From contig NZ_JAGVQR010000001.1 of the NCBI RefSeq assembly GCF_018275325.1, forward strand, positions 248,001 through 312,000: 64,000 nt of DNA. The letters run 5' to 3'. The position numbers and the translations under genes are program-made. This DNA is from Nocardioides palaemonis (GTDB taxonomy: Bacteria; Actinomycetota; Actinomycetes; Propionibacteriales; Nocardioidaceae). The notes under the pieces are model-generated. The model saw only the letters and a list, made by a program, of their open reading frames with translations. It did no database searches and was not told where the DNA came from. Shown here piece by piece: positions 1-8,011 of this stretch. Position 1 is the first letter of the stretch. Each line of letters opens with the position of its first letter.

Positions 1-290
1 TTGAGCTCGGCCGGGTCACCGATGATGACGGCCTTGCCGCCGCCGAGGTCGAGGCCGGCGAGCGCGTTCTTGTAGGACATGCCGCGCGAGAGGTTGAGCA
101 CGTCGACGATCGCCTCGTCGGTGCTGGCGTAGGGGTAGAACCGCGTCCCGCCCAGGGCCGGGCCCAGGGCCGTGGAGTGGATGGCGACGATGGCCTTGAG
201 GCCGGTCGCGCGGTCGTTGCAGAAGACGACCTGCTCGTGGTCGCTGCCGAGGTCGAAGACGTCGACGCCGCTCGTGGGTGCTCCGGACAT
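1..290 (-). CDS. vdh: Valine/leucine-type amino acid dehydrogenase, N-terminal part (cut by window edge)
   Basis: The minus strand reads 96 residues from an ATG at 290 before running off the window. The protein is the N-terminal catalytic domain of the Glu/Leu/Phe/Val dehydrogenase family, which oxidatively deaminates branched-chain amino acids with NAD. The run [14 protein letters not shown] and the lysine-containing block [20 protein letters not shown] hold the conserved substrate- and catalysis-linked lysines of the family. The opening, with a [10 protein letters not shown] segment, is close to what I recall of Streptomyces valine dehydrogenases, so Vdh is the preferred name. Leucine dehydrogenase cannot be excluded because the NAD-binding half lies outside the window. 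Confidence 0.85.
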   Translation of the reverse strand, partial: MSGAPTSGVDVFDLGSDHEQVVFCNDRATGLKAIVAIHSTALGPALGGTRFYPYASTDEAIVDVLNLSRGMSYKNALAGLDLGGGKAVIIGDPAEL

Positions 291-445
291 GCGCGTGGAT
301 CCTTTTCTGGTGGGTGCGGCCGCGGGGTGTGCGGGCCTGGTCAGCGCGGTCGAGGGGTGGTGACCGCCGTCACCTCCAGCGTAGTCCCGCGACGGCCCGC
401 GCACGGCATCAACCGGCGCACCCGGGCCGCACCCGGGCCGCACCA

Positions 446-1795
446 TTACCGCATCAGCACCAGGTCGCCGTGGGTGCCGTAGCCGAGCAGGTCGCCCCCG
501 GCCGGACGTCCGTTGAAGCTCGCCATCAGCCACGTGCCGTCCACGTGCACCAGCGACGGCCAGGGGAGGTTGGTGGGGTAGGGGGCGTCAAGCGCTCCGA
601 CCTCGGTCATAGCGGTGTCGAAGACCGGGAAGCGGGCGCGCTGCCCGCGCCGCGACTCGCGCCCGTCGCTGGCCAGGACCAGCGTCCGCCCGTCGACCTC
701 GAGCAGGGTGGTGCCCTCGGTCGAGCGGCGGTCGACGGCCGCTCCCAGCAGGGTCAGGTCCTCCAGCCGGGGTCCGCCGGCCAGCGCGGGGTGGAAGTCG
801 AAGAAGCGGCGGGCGCTGACGAACCCCACCAGCCACCCGTCGTCGCGCCGCAGGAGGTACGGGTCCCAGGTGGCCACCGAGCCGAGGCCGTCGGTGGGGA
901 GCGGCAGCTCGCGGGTGTCGAGGACGTGGGTGCCGCGCAGCAGGTCGGCGTCCGAGGCGGCCAGGGTGACCCGCAGACCGGCGTCCGTACGCCGCCCGGC
1001 GCGGGTGCGAGGCGTCTCGAAGTCGCCCCACGTGCTGGTCGCGACGAGCCAGCCATCCTCGGTCCGGACCAGGTGGGTGGCGTGGTCGCCGAAGACACCG
1101 GGCCGGTCCGGCCGGCGGAAGAACAGGTCGGCGGCGTGCGCCAGGTCGTACGACCTCGGGTCGAGGCTCCACACGCTCGTGTGGGCGGTGTCGAAGAAGC
1201 CGGGTCCGGCGGACGTGGCGGTGAGCCAGAGCCGACCGCCCTCGCGCACCGGTGTGCCGTCCTCGGCCGTCACGAGCCGCACGTCGCGCAGCCCGAGCTG
1301 GCCGAACGGCCCGATGTCGCCGCCCCACGGCGGCAGGTCGACCTCCAGGGCGGCCAGCACGGCCTCGTCGCGGACGTCGGGCACCAGGCGCGAGGTGTCC
1401 GGGTCGCGCAGGTCGTGGCGGGCCCGGGCGACCCACCCGGCGGCCTCGCGGGTCCACGCGGTGAGGTGGGCGCCGGTGAGGCTCAGGCCGAGCTCCGTCG
1501 GGGAGTCGGCGCGGTGGAAGCGTCGGCTGCGCAGCGTGCGCGCGCCGCCGGAGCCACCGTCGACGACGAGCGACACCGAGCCGTCGTCGAGGCGCGCGCC
1601 GAGGCGGTGCCCCCCGAGGTGGAGCGCCAGCGCGGCACCGTCGCGGGCCGCGGTGGTGGTCGCGACGTAGGGCGCCGCAGCGGCGAACGGCACCCGACCG
1701 CCCGCGGACCGGGAGAGCGCGGGCCGACCGCCGGCCAGCAGGTCGACCGGACGCAGCCGGCGCACGATCTCGAGGCGGGGGAGCACGAGTCCCAT
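446..1795 (-). CDS. Hypothetical protein, beta-propeller/glycosidase-like fold
   Basis: A 449-residue protein from an ATG at 1795. I do not recognise a named family with certainty. The C-terminal two thirds contain spaced Trp/Asp/Gly blocks ([94 protein letters not shown]) that look like the blades of a five-bladed propeller of the GH43/GH32-like superfamily. No signal peptide or membrane segment is visible, so it is probably cytoplasmic. It stands alone, with tRNA-Phe behind it. Enzymatic function is unassigned; a non-catalytic propeller is equally possible. Confidence 0.7.
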   Translation of the reverse strand: MGLVLPRLEIVRRLRPVDLLAGGRPALSRSAGGRVPFAAAAPYVATTTAARDGAALALHLGGHRLGARLDDGSVSLVVDGGSGGARTLRSRRFHRADSPTELGLSLTGAHLTAWTREAAGWVARARHDLRDPDTSRLVPDVRDEAVLAALEVDLPPWGGDIGPFGQLGLRDVRLVTAEDGTPVREGGRLWLTATSAGPGFFDTAHTSVWSLDPRSYDLAHAADLFFRRPDRPGVFGDHATHLVRTEDGWLVATSTWGDFETPRTRAGRRTDAGLRVTLAASDADLLRGTHVLDTRELPLPTDGLGSVATWDPYLLRRDDGWLVGFVSARRFFDFHPALAGGPRLEDLTLLGAAVDRRSTEGTTLLEVDGRTLVLASDGRESRRGQRARFPVFDTAMTEVGALDAPYPTNLPWPSLVHVDGTWLMASFNGRPAGGDLLGYGTHGDLVLMR

Positions 1796-1823
1796 CCTCG
1801 CGGGGGCCGGTCCGGGTACGCCA

Positions 1824-1856
1824 CAGGGCCCCGATCGGGACGTGATCGGGGCCCTG
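1824..1856. terminator. Strong hairpin beside tRNA-Phe
   Basis: A 13-bp perfect stem (CAGGGCCCCGATC paired with GATCGGGGCCCTG, 7-nt loop) lies just past the 3' end of the minus-strand tRNA-Phe and before the next gene. There is no T-run, as is common for actinobacterial terminators. Confidence 0.6.
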
Positions 1857-1862
1857 CGGTGG

Positions 1863-1939
1863 TGGTGGCCAGGGGCGGGGTCGAACCGCCGACCTACCGA
1901 TTTTCAGTCGGTCGCTCGTACCAACTGAGCTACCTGGCC
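1863..1939 (-). tRNA. tRNA-Phe (GAA)
   Basis: On the minus strand a full cloverleaf can be folded: acceptor GGCCAGG/CCTGGCC, D arm with AGCTCAGTTGGTA, anticodon loop CTGAAAATC with anticodon GAA, T arm GGCGGTTCGACCCCGCC. The 3' CCA is encoded (1863-1865). Confidence 0.95.
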
Positions 1940-1990
1940 AACGCGGAGGAGACTACAACAGGCACGCGTGCGCCGGGGAATCGGCTCGCG

Positions 1991-3319
1991 TCACGGACGC
2001 GCCGTCGCCGTGCGTGGCAGCTCGAGCCAGAACGACGTCCCGACGCCCGGCGTCGACTCGCCCTGCACGGCGCCGCCGTCGCGCTCGGCGATCGTCCGGC
2101 TGATCGACAGGCCGAGCCCGCTGCCCTTGGTCCCGGGATCGGCGAACCGGACGAACGGCTCGAAGACGTGCTGCATCTCCTCGGGCGCCAGCCCGGGCCC
2201 GTCGTCGCGGACGATCACCCGGATCATCGGCCGGCCGCTCTCCCCGAGGAGGGACGTGGCGGTGAGGCGGACGGTGCCGCCCTCGGGACGGTGGTGGGCG
2301 ATGGCGTTGCCGACCAGGTTGGTCAGCACCTGGCGCACGCCCGCCTCGTGGGCCCACGCCGTCAGCGACGGGTCGATGTCGGCGTGCATCGTCACGTTCG
2401 CGCTGCGGGCGGGGGTCCGGTGCCAGTGCAGGACGTCGGCGACCGCGTCCGCGACCACCACGTCGTTGCGCTCGTCATCGGCCGCGAGCGTACGACCGGC
2501 GCCGAGCAGGCTGTCGACGACCGCCACCAGCTGGTCGCAGGCGCGCAGGATCACCGGACCGTCGCGCAGCAACCCCTCGGACACCGGGTCCTGCGGGTGT
2601 TCGGCCGCGTCGTCCATCAACACCTCGGTGTAGCCGACGATCGCGGCGAGCGGGGTGCGCAGCTCGTGCCCGACCGCGCCGAAGAACTGCTGGTAGGCGA
2701 CCTGCGCCTCGGTGCCGGTGTCGATCGCCTCGGCGAGCGCACGGCGGGAGTGCTCGAGGGTGATCCGCGACGAGATCGCGGCGGTCAGCAGGCGGACGTC
2801 CTCGACCAGCTCCTCGGGCCACGGGCCGCCCTCGAGACTGATCGCGGACAGGCTGCCGAACATCTCCCCGCGCGAGCGGAAGGTGGAGCCGATCAGGCTG
2901 CGCACGCCGAACCGGCTGAGCTCGGACCGGTCGGTGCTCGCCTCCGGGGGCAGCAGGTCACGGTCGAGGATCACGACGGTGTCCTCGCGGGCCAGGCTCG
3001 AGAGCCACGGCATGGTGAGCGCGGCCTCGGCCCCGGCGCCCTCCGGGGGCAGGCCCGAGAACCCCGAGCCGGGTCGCGGCCACTCCCGGATCCAGGCCCG
3101 GCCGCCGAGCTGGATCCAGCCCGACCGGTCCTCCGGGGCGAACAGGGTCAGCGCGCTGACGACGACCTCGACCCGGGGGTCGGTGAGCAGGTGGTCCGCC
3201 ACCCGGGCGATGGACTCCTCGACCGTGGCGTCCCCGTTGATGATCCGGCGAGCGAGCGCCGCCCCGTCCCCGGACACGGGCGCGCCCGAGACGTCCTGGA
3301 GCGCCGGGTGCTTGATCAC
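1991..3319 (-). CDS. Cytoplasmic GAF-domain sensor histidine kinase
   Basis: A 442-residue kinase. I chose the GTG at 3319 because it overlaps the P450 stop (GTGA) and has a GGAGG ribosome site 6-7 bases upstream. Residues about 20-190 look like a GAF sensor domain; no membrane segment is seen, so the stimulus should be intracellular or diffusible. The H-box GAVGHELRTPLAAIVGYTE, N-box VLTNLVGNAIAHH, and G boxes DDGPGLAP and KGSGLGLSISRTI are complete, so the enzyme should be active. It is the last gene of a run with the P450 and the small peptide ORF, and the CheY-like regulator at 4657-5049 is a plausible partner. The link to peptide biosynthesis is inference. Confidence 0.9.
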   Translation of the reverse strand: MIKHPALQDVSGAPVSGDGAALARRIINGDATVEESIARVADHLLTDPRVEVVVSALTLFAPEDRSGWIQLGGRAWIREWPRPGSGFSGLPPEGAGAEAALTMPWLSSLAREDTVVILDRDLLPPEASTDRSELSRFGVRSLIGSTFRSRGEMFGSLSAISLEGGPWPEELVEDVRLLTAAISSRITLEHSRRALAEAIDTGTEAQVAYQQFFGAVGHELRTPLAAIVGYTEVLMDDAAEHPQDPVSEGLLRDGPVILRACDQLVAVVDSLLGAGRTLAADDERNDVVVADAVADVLHWHRTPARSANVTMHADIDPSLTAWAHEAGVRQVLTNLVGNAIAHHRPEGGTVRLTATSLLGESGRPMIRVIVRDDGPGLAPEEMQHVFEPFVRFADPGTKGSGLGLSISRTIAERDGGAVQGESTPGVGTSFWLELPRTATARP

Positions 3320-4422
3320 GTCGTCACCTCCGTCGTCGCGACCTCGATACGGCACGGTAGCGGGGCGATGCCCCGGCTCTGGTCGATTCTCACGGGCTCG
3401 ACCAGCCGGAGGTCGTGCCGCACGCCCCACGACGCCAGTGCGACGAGCATCGCGAGGCCCAGGTTGCGGCCCGGGCACGCGTGCGGCCCCGCACCGAACG
3501 GCAGCCACGCGCCGGGGCGCCGGGTCGGGTCGTCCCAGCGCTCCGGGGCGAAGCGGGCCAGGTCGTCGGGCTCGCCGGGTACCAGGTCGGGCCGACGCCC
3601 CAGCAGCAGCGGGCTGACCATCACCAGCCCGCCCGCGGGGACGTGCTGCCCGTCGAGGTCGCAGTCGCGAGCCGCCTGCCGCGCGGTCACCCAGGTCGGC
3701 GGCGTGAGGCGCACGGTCTCCCAGGCGGCGTGGACGGGGTCGACCCGGCCGGTCGGGTGGTCGGCGAGCCAGGCCAGCAGCCACGCACCGGCGGCGATCG
3801 GGACCTGGATGCCGGCCGCCAGCATCGTGGCGACCTGCTGCGGCGTCCCGTCGAGGCCGGGGACCTCGCGCAGGGTGTCCTCGAGCGCGTGCCGGGCCCG
3901 CTGCTCGGTGCGTCGGGTCCGGCTCCAGCGTGCGGGCGGGCGGCGCGCCGCGATGACCGGGCCGAGCGCGTCGATCCAGGCCAGGACGCGGTCGGCGACG
4001 GCGCGCTGCTGCGCCTCGGAGGCCTCCGGGAGCACGGCGGCACACGTCGCGCGCCCGACCGGCGCGCGCAGCAGGGCCATCGCGTCGTACGGCGTGCCGG
4101 GCGCGCTGCGCTCGTGGTCGGCGCAGGCGGCGTCCCACTCCGAGGTGAACCGCGCGGTGCCCCGGGCGACCGCGTCCGCGCCCAGCGCCGCGAACCCGAG
4201 GTGGCCCGAGCGGGTGTCGCCGCGGCTCGCGGAGAGGTCCCCGCTGCGGCTCACGTCGCCGGGGAAGTCGAAGGTGCCGGGCTCGGTCAGGACCCGGCGG
4301 GCGAGGGCGGGCGTGGTGGCCACCCACGGCCCGTGCGGGCCGAGGGACGCCAGACCGGTCCGGGGCAGGGCGAGGACAGCGCCGAGCCGACCACCGGCCG
4401 ACTCGGCGCTGTCCACGTGCAT
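3316..4422 (-). CDS. Cytochrome P450, short form, next to peptide precursor-like ORF
   Basis: About 368 residues (GTG at 4425 is an alternative start one codon earlier). Heme-binding motif FGAGPHACPG is present with the thiolate cysteine near residue 316, and the K-helix ExxR is WETVR near 235-238. The protein is shorter than the usual 400 residues. The I-helix region reads MLAAGIQVPIAAGAW and lacks the usual acid-Thr pair for oxygen activation; this is often seen in P450s that act on carrier-bound or peptide substrates or do radical coupling. The 30-codon ORF ends 40 bases upstream and the kinase gene overlaps the 3' end. I infer that it cross-links or oxidises the peptide encoded at 4463-4555. 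Confidence 0.92.
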   Translation of the reverse strand: MHVDSAESAGGRLGAVLALPRTGLASLGPHGPWVATTPALARRVLTEPGTFDFPGDVSRSGDLSASRGDTRSGHLGFAALGADAVARGTARFTSEWDAACADHERSAPGTPYDAMALLRAPVGRATCAAVLPEASEAQQRAVADRVLAWIDALGPVIAARRPPARWSRTRRTEQRARHALEDTLREVPGLDGTPQQVATMLAAGIQVPIAAGAWLLAWLADHPTGRVDPVHAAWETVRLTPPTWVTARQAARDCDLDGQHVPAGGLVMVSPLLLGRRPDLVPGEPDDLARFAPERWDDPTRRPGAWLPFGAGPHACPGRNLGLAMLVALASWGVRHDLRLVEPVRIDQSRGIAPLPCRIEVATTEVTT

Positions 4423-4462
4423 CACGGTGCGTGCCCCACGAGGTGAGGCCTCACGTCGACGA

Positions 4463-4555
4463 TCAGCGCGGCGGCGCGGGACGCCACGCGTAGATCGACT
4501 GCATCTGGGTGGCGGCGCGCTTGGTGTCGAGGTGGGTGCGGATGCGCTTCATCAT
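4463..4555 (-). CDS. Small peptide, candidate precursor of a P450-modified RiPP
   Basis: Thirty codons from ATG 4555 (a second ATG follows at once) to TGA at 4463-4465, preceded by GGAGAAG 5-6 bases before the start. The N-terminal part is basic (KRIRTHLDTKRAATQMQ) and could serve as a leader; the tail is SIYAWRPAPPR, with Tyr and Trp separated by one Ala. Precursors of P450-installed cyclophane RiPPs (biarylitides, cittilins, atropitides such as tryptorubin) are similarly tiny, lie directly before a P450 gene, and carry closely spaced Tyr/Trp/His in the core. Here the aromatic pair is not at the very end, so a C-terminal follower might be trimmed. Known facts are the family pattern; the assignment itself is inference. 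The ORF could also be a simple translational leader for the P450. Confidence 0.6.
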   Translation of the reverse strand: MMKRIRTHLDTKRAATQMQSIYAWRPAPPR

Positions 4556-4656
4556 GGTGTCTTCTCCAGGGGTTGGGGTTGGTGCACACCTGCGGGTGCG
4601 GGCGTGCGATTGCCGCCACGCTGGAGTTCTGGCCCGGACGAGCGTTCAGGGAAGGG

Positions 4657-5049
4657 TCAGGAATCCACCGTGCGTAGCGTCTCTGTGATGAGGTCGGTCA
4701 GCTGCTGGATGCGCAGGGGCTTCTGCATCACGTTGTCCACACCGAGCTCTTGCAGGGTTGCTCGGTGCTCGCCGGCCCAGGCGCTGATCACCACGACCTT
4801 CATGGTCGGGGCCACCTCAGGGTGCTCCCGGAGCCAGCGGACGACCTCCACGCCGTTCATGCGCGGCATGGTGAGGTCGAGGAGCATGACGTCGAAGGTC
4901 TCCACCTGGAGACGCTCGACGGCAGCCTGTCCGTCCTCGGCGGTCGCGGCGGCGTGGCCGGCGCGCTCCACCAGGCGGGAGAACACGTCACGGATGTCCT
5001 CGTTGTCGTCGACAACGAGGAAACGCAGCTGCCGAGACGCGTCGCTCAC
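4657..5049 (-). CDS. Single-domain response regulator (CheY-like)
   Basis: A 130-residue receiver domain with no output domain. The acidic pair is in LVVDDNEDIRDVF, the phosphoacceptor Asp is in MLLDLTMPRMNG, and the conserved Thr/Ser and Lys positions are VVVISAW and MQKPLR. It lies about 100 bases upstream of the peptide-P450-kinase group on the same strand, so it may be read together with it or from its own promoter. Such stand-alone receivers usually work by protein-protein contact in a phosphorelay. The kinase at 1991-3319 is the closest candidate partner, but this is inferred from position only. Confidence 0.9.
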   Translation of the reverse strand: MSDASRQLRFLVVDDNEDIRDVFSRLVERAGHAAATAEDGQAAVERLQVETFDVMLLDLTMPRMNGVEVVRWLREHPEVAPTMKVVVISAWAGEHRATLQELGVDNVMQKPLRIQQLTDLITETLRTVDS

Positions 5050-5223
5050 GAGTGCAGGCTAGTCATGTCAGGGGGTGTGTGGGGGGTCAAATCGGACAAA
5101 CGGTCGAAATCTTCTCCGAAGACCCGCCCCGACGGGCGGTGCGCCATGCGGGGATTGGTTGGGTCCCTGCCCGTCGCTGCCCCTATGCTGGGCCCCGTCC
5201 GACCGGGTCTCCCGGGAGGGCTG

Positions 5224-5299
5224 GCCCCCATCGTCTAGCGGCCCAGGACCCCGCCCTTTCACGGCGGTAGCGCCGGTTCGAATCCGGTTGGGGGTGCCA
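5224..5299 (+). tRNA. tRNA-Glu (TTC)
   Basis: Cloverleaf: acceptor GCCCCCA/TGGGGGT (G-U closing pair), anticodon stem CCGCC/GGCGG with loop CTTTCAC giving anticodon TTC, T arm CCGGTTCGAATCCGG, encoded CCA at 5297-5299. Confidence 0.95.
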
Positions 5300-5308
5300 G
5301 TGGTCCAC

Positions 5309-5497
5309 TCAGTGGTGGCCGCTCCTGACCATCCGCATGATCCGCAGGTTGAACATCGCGAAGCGCGCGAGCTGGACCGGCACGCTGCGACGCCGCTCCA
5401 GGGTGCGCCCGGTGGGCAGCGGGGCGGCGCTGAGGTCGACGACCGGGAGCGTGGTGTCGGTGCGCAGCGCGGTGAAGGTGGGCGTGTGTGCCTGCAT
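5309..5497 (-). CDS. Small basic protein downstream of SQR-like gene
   Basis: Sixty-two residues from ATG 5497; a GTG at 5506 in the same frame overlaps the preceding stop, so translational coupling is likely. No family recognised. The C-terminal half is basic with hydrophobic residues (VQLARFAMFNLRIMRMVRSGHH), which could form a short amphipathic membrane-associated helix. It is separated from the SQR-like gene by a few bases at most and shares its operator-controlled transcript, so a role in the same stress response is a reasonable inference. The His-His end could bind metal, but nothing more can be said. Confidence 0.6.
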   Translation of the reverse strand: MQAHTPTFTALRTDTTLPVVDLSAAPLPTGRTLERRRSVPVQLARFAMFNLRIMRMVRSGHH

Positions 5498-5502
5498 GGT
5501 CG

Positions 5503-6960
5503 TCACTCCGGGATCAGGTGCCAGCCAGGGCGGGCCTTGGCCTTGTAGAGGAACAGGTGGTGGAGCATGAGCTTGACCCAGTGGCCCCCGAGCCCGAGCT
5601 CGCCCCTGGTGCTGCCGAGGTCGCGGCCGGTGGGATAGCGGGAGTAGTCCGGGACGACCGGCATCATCGTCATCGACGCCGCCGACCCCTCGCGCAGGCC
5701 CGAGCCGACCGAGGCCACGCACGCGGCACCCATCTCCGCCAGGGAGGCGGTGTGCGGCGCCCGGTCCGCCCCGTGCCGGATCCGGTCCACGATGGTGAGC
5801 GCCGCGGTACGTCCCATCACCCCGCTGGGCATGCCGGTGCGCGGGGGCGAGGGGGCGATCACGGTGCCGTTCGGCGTCGTGCGCGGCAGCGAGATCTGGT
5901 GCGGGGGAGCGAAGGCGATGCCCACGGCGAAGATGTTGTCGTAGCCGGGCGCGAGGTAGGTCCGCGGCCAGTCCGCGGCGCTCCACTCCTCGAACGGCTT
6001 GGGGCTGTAGTCCGCGTCGACCCGCATGAAGCCGCTCGGGGCGAACATCCGGTCGGTGATGTCCGCGCCCTCGCGGTCGTAGGCGTGCAGCCGCACGCCG
6101 CCGAAGGGCGGGAGGAGCATCGCGAAGTCGAACTCGAGCCGGTGGTGCGCGCCGTCGAGGGTCTCGAAGGACACGACGCCCGGCTCCACGCGCTCGACGT
6201 GCGCTCCGAGGACGGCCTCGATCCCGCGCTCCCGGAACAGCGAGGCGGTCCAGAGCTCGCTGCTGGTGCGGAAGCCCATCTCCTCGAAGGTCATGCCGCC
6301 GACGCCGAAGTCGCCGAGCGCGGCCTCGTTGGTGAGGTAGACCAGGCGCGCGAGGTCGCGCACGCCGGCGTCGCGCAGCTTCTGGTCGACGTTGAAGACG
6401 TACTCGAAGGCGGCACCCTCGCAGGTGCACGTGCCGTGGCCCATGCCGACGACGAGGGTCTGGGGCGTCCCGGCCCTCATGCGCTCGATCGACGCGGACA
6501 GCGCGCGGGCGGCGTCGATCGCGTGGTCGGCGGTGCAGACCGACACGGTGTGACCGCCGTCGGGCCCGAGGCCCTCGGTGGCCTCGAAGCGCAGCTGGGG
6601 GCCGGTCGCGTTGACGAGGTAGTCGAACCGGAGCTGCTCCTCGCGACCCGCGCGGTCCTTGCCGGTGTGGACGATGTCGACCGCGCCGCGGGGGTCGTCA
6701 GCGGTGCCGTCGGGGCGGATCGCGACGGCCCGGGCCTGGCGGAACTCGATGCCCTTGCGGCGATAGACCGGGGCGAGGGGGAACACCACCGACTTCTTGT
6801 CCATGGTGCCCACGCCGACCCAGATGTTGGACGGGATCCAGTTCCAGTGCGAGTTGGGCGAGACGACGGTGACGGTGTGCGTCCGGTCGAGCAGCCGCCT
6901 GAGGTGGAGAGCGGCGGTGTGTCCGGACACGCCCGCGCCGAGCACGACGACATGGGCCAC
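5503..6960 (-). CDS. Sulfide:quinone oxidoreductase-like FAD protein
   Basis: 485 residues. The GTG at 6960 is preferred because AAGGAGG lies 5 bases before it; an upstream GTG at 6987 would add nine residues without such a site. The N-terminal FAD-binding fold is VVVLGAGVSGHTAALHLRR, and the family segment SPNSHWNWIPSNIWVGVG is typical of SQR-like disulfide oxidoreductases. Cysteines in GHGTCTCEGAAFE and MGAACVASVG could form the redox-active disulfide that carries persulfide sulfur. It probably oxidises sulfide or persulfide and passes electrons to menaquinone at the membrane. A CsoR/CstR-type palindrome lies about 30 bases upstream, which supports control by sulfur species or copper. Confidence 0.88.
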   Translation of the reverse strand: MAHVVVLGAGVSGHTAALHLRRLLDRTHTVTVVSPNSHWNWIPSNIWVGVGTMDKKSVVFPLAPVYRRKGIEFRQARAVAIRPDGTADDPRGAVDIVHTGKDRAGREEQLRFDYLVNATGPQLRFEATEGLGPDGGHTVSVCTADHAIDAARALSASIERMRAGTPQTLVVGMGHGTCTCEGAAFEYVFNVDQKLRDAGVRDLARLVYLTNEAALGDFGVGGMTFEEMGFRTSSELWTASLFRERGIEAVLGAHVERVEPGVVSFETLDGAHHRLEFDFAMLLPPFGGVRLHAYDREGADITDRMFAPSGFMRVDADYSPKPFEEWSAADWPRTYLAPGYDNIFAVGIAFAPPHQISLPRTTPNGTVIAPSPPRTGMPSGVMGRTAALTIVDRIRHGADRAPHTASLAEMGAACVASVGSGLREGSAASMTMMPVVPDYSRYPTGRDLGSTRGELGLGGHWVKLMLHHLFLYKAKARPGWHLIPE

Positions 6961-6990
6961 GGTTTCCTCCTTCGACGACGTGTCCACAAC

Positions 6991-7005
6991 ATACCCCTGG
7001 GGTAT
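6991..7005. promoter_or_regulatory. CsoR/CstR-type operator
   Basis: Perfect palindrome ATACCCCTGGGGTAT (extended to CAT...ATG at 6990-7006). This G-tract inverted repeat is the known recognition shape of the CsoR-family repressors that sense copper(I), or persulfides in the CstR branch. It sits between the SQR-like gene and the tRNA-Asp and should control the SQR-like gene. No csoR/cstR gene is in the window. Confidence 0.75.
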
Positions 7006-7124
7006 GTGTTCGTCAGCGATTCGCAGAAGTCCGTTCGAGGACCCGCTCCCCGGCGCTGCCCCGATTTGGTGGTGGGTGACGGCGATGGGTTACAGTTCCA
7101 CCCGCTTCGCAGGAAGCACGACCA

Positions 7125-7198
7125 GGCCCCGTAGCGCAGTTGGTTAGCGCGCCGCCCTGTCACGGCGGAGGCCGCGGGTTCGAGTCCCGTCGGGGTCG
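7125..7198 (+). tRNA. tRNA-Asp (GTC)
   Basis: Acceptor GGCCCCG/CGGGGTC, D arm with GCGCAGTTGGTTAGCGC, anticodon stem CCGCC/GGCGG with loop CTGTCAC giving GTC, T arm GCGGGTTCGAGTCCCGT. CCA is not encoded. Confidence 0.95.
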
Positions 7199-7207
7199 CA
7201 GAGCAAT

Positions 7208-7239
7208 GAAGAGGGAGAGCCGTCAGGCTCTCCCTCTTC
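7208..7239 (+). terminator. Terminator after tRNA-Asp
   Basis: Fourteen-base perfect stem (GAAGAGGGAGAGCC with its complement), loop GTCA, starting 10 bases after the tRNA. Confidence 0.85.
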
Positions 7240-7290
7240 TGCGTTCCGGGGAACCCCGAGCCGTTCGGTGGTGCTCCCTAGGCTGGACGC

Positions 7291-7644
7291 ATGCCGGTCG
7301 ACCTCGATGCCGCCTCCTTCGACGCGATGGTCGAGCGCGCCCTCGACGAGCTCCCCGACGAGCTGGCCCGGCTGGTGGAGAACGTGGTGGTGCTGGTCGA
7401 GCCCGAGGCCCCGGCCGACGACCCGGACCTCCTCGGGCTCTACGACGGGCTCGCGCTCACCGAGCGGCCCGCCAACCACGCGGGCTTCCTGCCCGACCGG
7501 ATCCTGCTGTTCCGCGGTCCGCTGCTCGACGTCGCAGAGACGGTCGAGGAGCTGGAGGAGGAGGTGCGGATCACCGTCGTGCACGAGGTCGCCCACCACT
7601 TCGGTCTCGACGACGCGCGCCTGCACGCCCTCGGCTGGGGCTGA
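7291..7644 (+). CDS. Small zincin-like metallopeptidase family protein
   Basis: 117 residues; a TAGGCT -10 box at 7279-7284 places the transcript start at or next to the ATG, so the mRNA is probably leaderless. The zinc motif HEVAHHFGLDD (HExxH plus downstream Asp) is near residues 97-107, and FLPDRILLFRGPLLD is characteristic of the minimal metallopeptidase family (PF06262, zincin-like). No signal peptide, so it acts in the cytoplasm; substrate unknown. It stands alone between tRNA-Asp and the convergent crcB operon. Confidence 0.85.
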   Translation: MPVDLDAASFDAMVERALDELPDELARLVENVVVLVEPEAPADDPDLLGLYDGLALTERPANHAGFLPDRILLFRGPLLDVAETVEELEEEVRITVVHEVAHHFGLDDARLHALGWG

Positions 7645-7660
7645 GGTCCGGCGCGCGGGC

Positions 7661-8011
7661 TCAGCCCGCGAGCGCGCTGCCGAGCAGCCATCCGGCCGAG
7701 CAGGCCGCCAGGGCGAGCACGGTGGTGACGGCGACGTAGCCGCCGGCCTCGCGCGCGGGCCGGTCGACCGCCTGCACGGCGAAGGAGGAGAACGTCGTGA
7801 GGGCCCCGCAGAACCCGGTGCCCAGCAGGGCCCACGCGGCGCCACCGAGGGAGAGCGCCGCGAACAGGCCGAAGAGGCCCGAGCCCACGGCGTTGACCAG
7901 CAGCGTGCCGCGCGGCCACGCGTCGTCGAGCAGGTGCGTGCAGGCGTAGCGCAGCGGTGCCCCGACGGCCGCGCCGAGGGCGACCAGCAGGGCCGTCGTC
8001 GTCTCGCTCAC
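7661..8011 (-). CDS. crcB: Fluoride exporter subunit CrcB/Fluc (second copy)
   Basis: 116 residues with about four hydrophobic helices, the size of a Fluc monomer. The central motif GTGFCGALTTFSSFAVQ matches the family G-x-x-G-[AG]-[LF]-T-T-[FW]-S-[TS]-[FW] signature, which lines the fluoride pore. GTG 8011 overlaps the stop of the upstream crcB (GTGA). Paired crcB genes in actinobacteria are known to form heterodimeric fluoride channels in the membrane, and the coupled translation here fits a 1:1 partner. Confidence 0.92.
   Translation of the reverse strand: MSETTTALLVALGAAVGAPLRYACTHLLDDAWPRGTLLVNAVGSGLFGLFAALSLGGAAWALLGTGFCGALTTFSSFAVQAVDRPAREAGGYVAVTTVLALAACSAGWLLGSALAG

Noticed and set aside
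1991..4327. A 778-codon frame combining P450-region sequence and histidine kinase
   Set aside because: Only the last 442 codons are the kinase; the first part is a shadow of the P450 gene in another frame. The GTG at 3319 with its own ribosome site is the real start.
278..5062. A 1594-codon open frame on the plus strand
   Set aside because: It runs antisense to several recognised genes, has Arg/Ala/Gly-rich low-complexity composition and no family motif: a GC-rich shadow frame. The same holds for long frames at 9430-11418, 15376-17583, 19065-21671 and 52575-54275.
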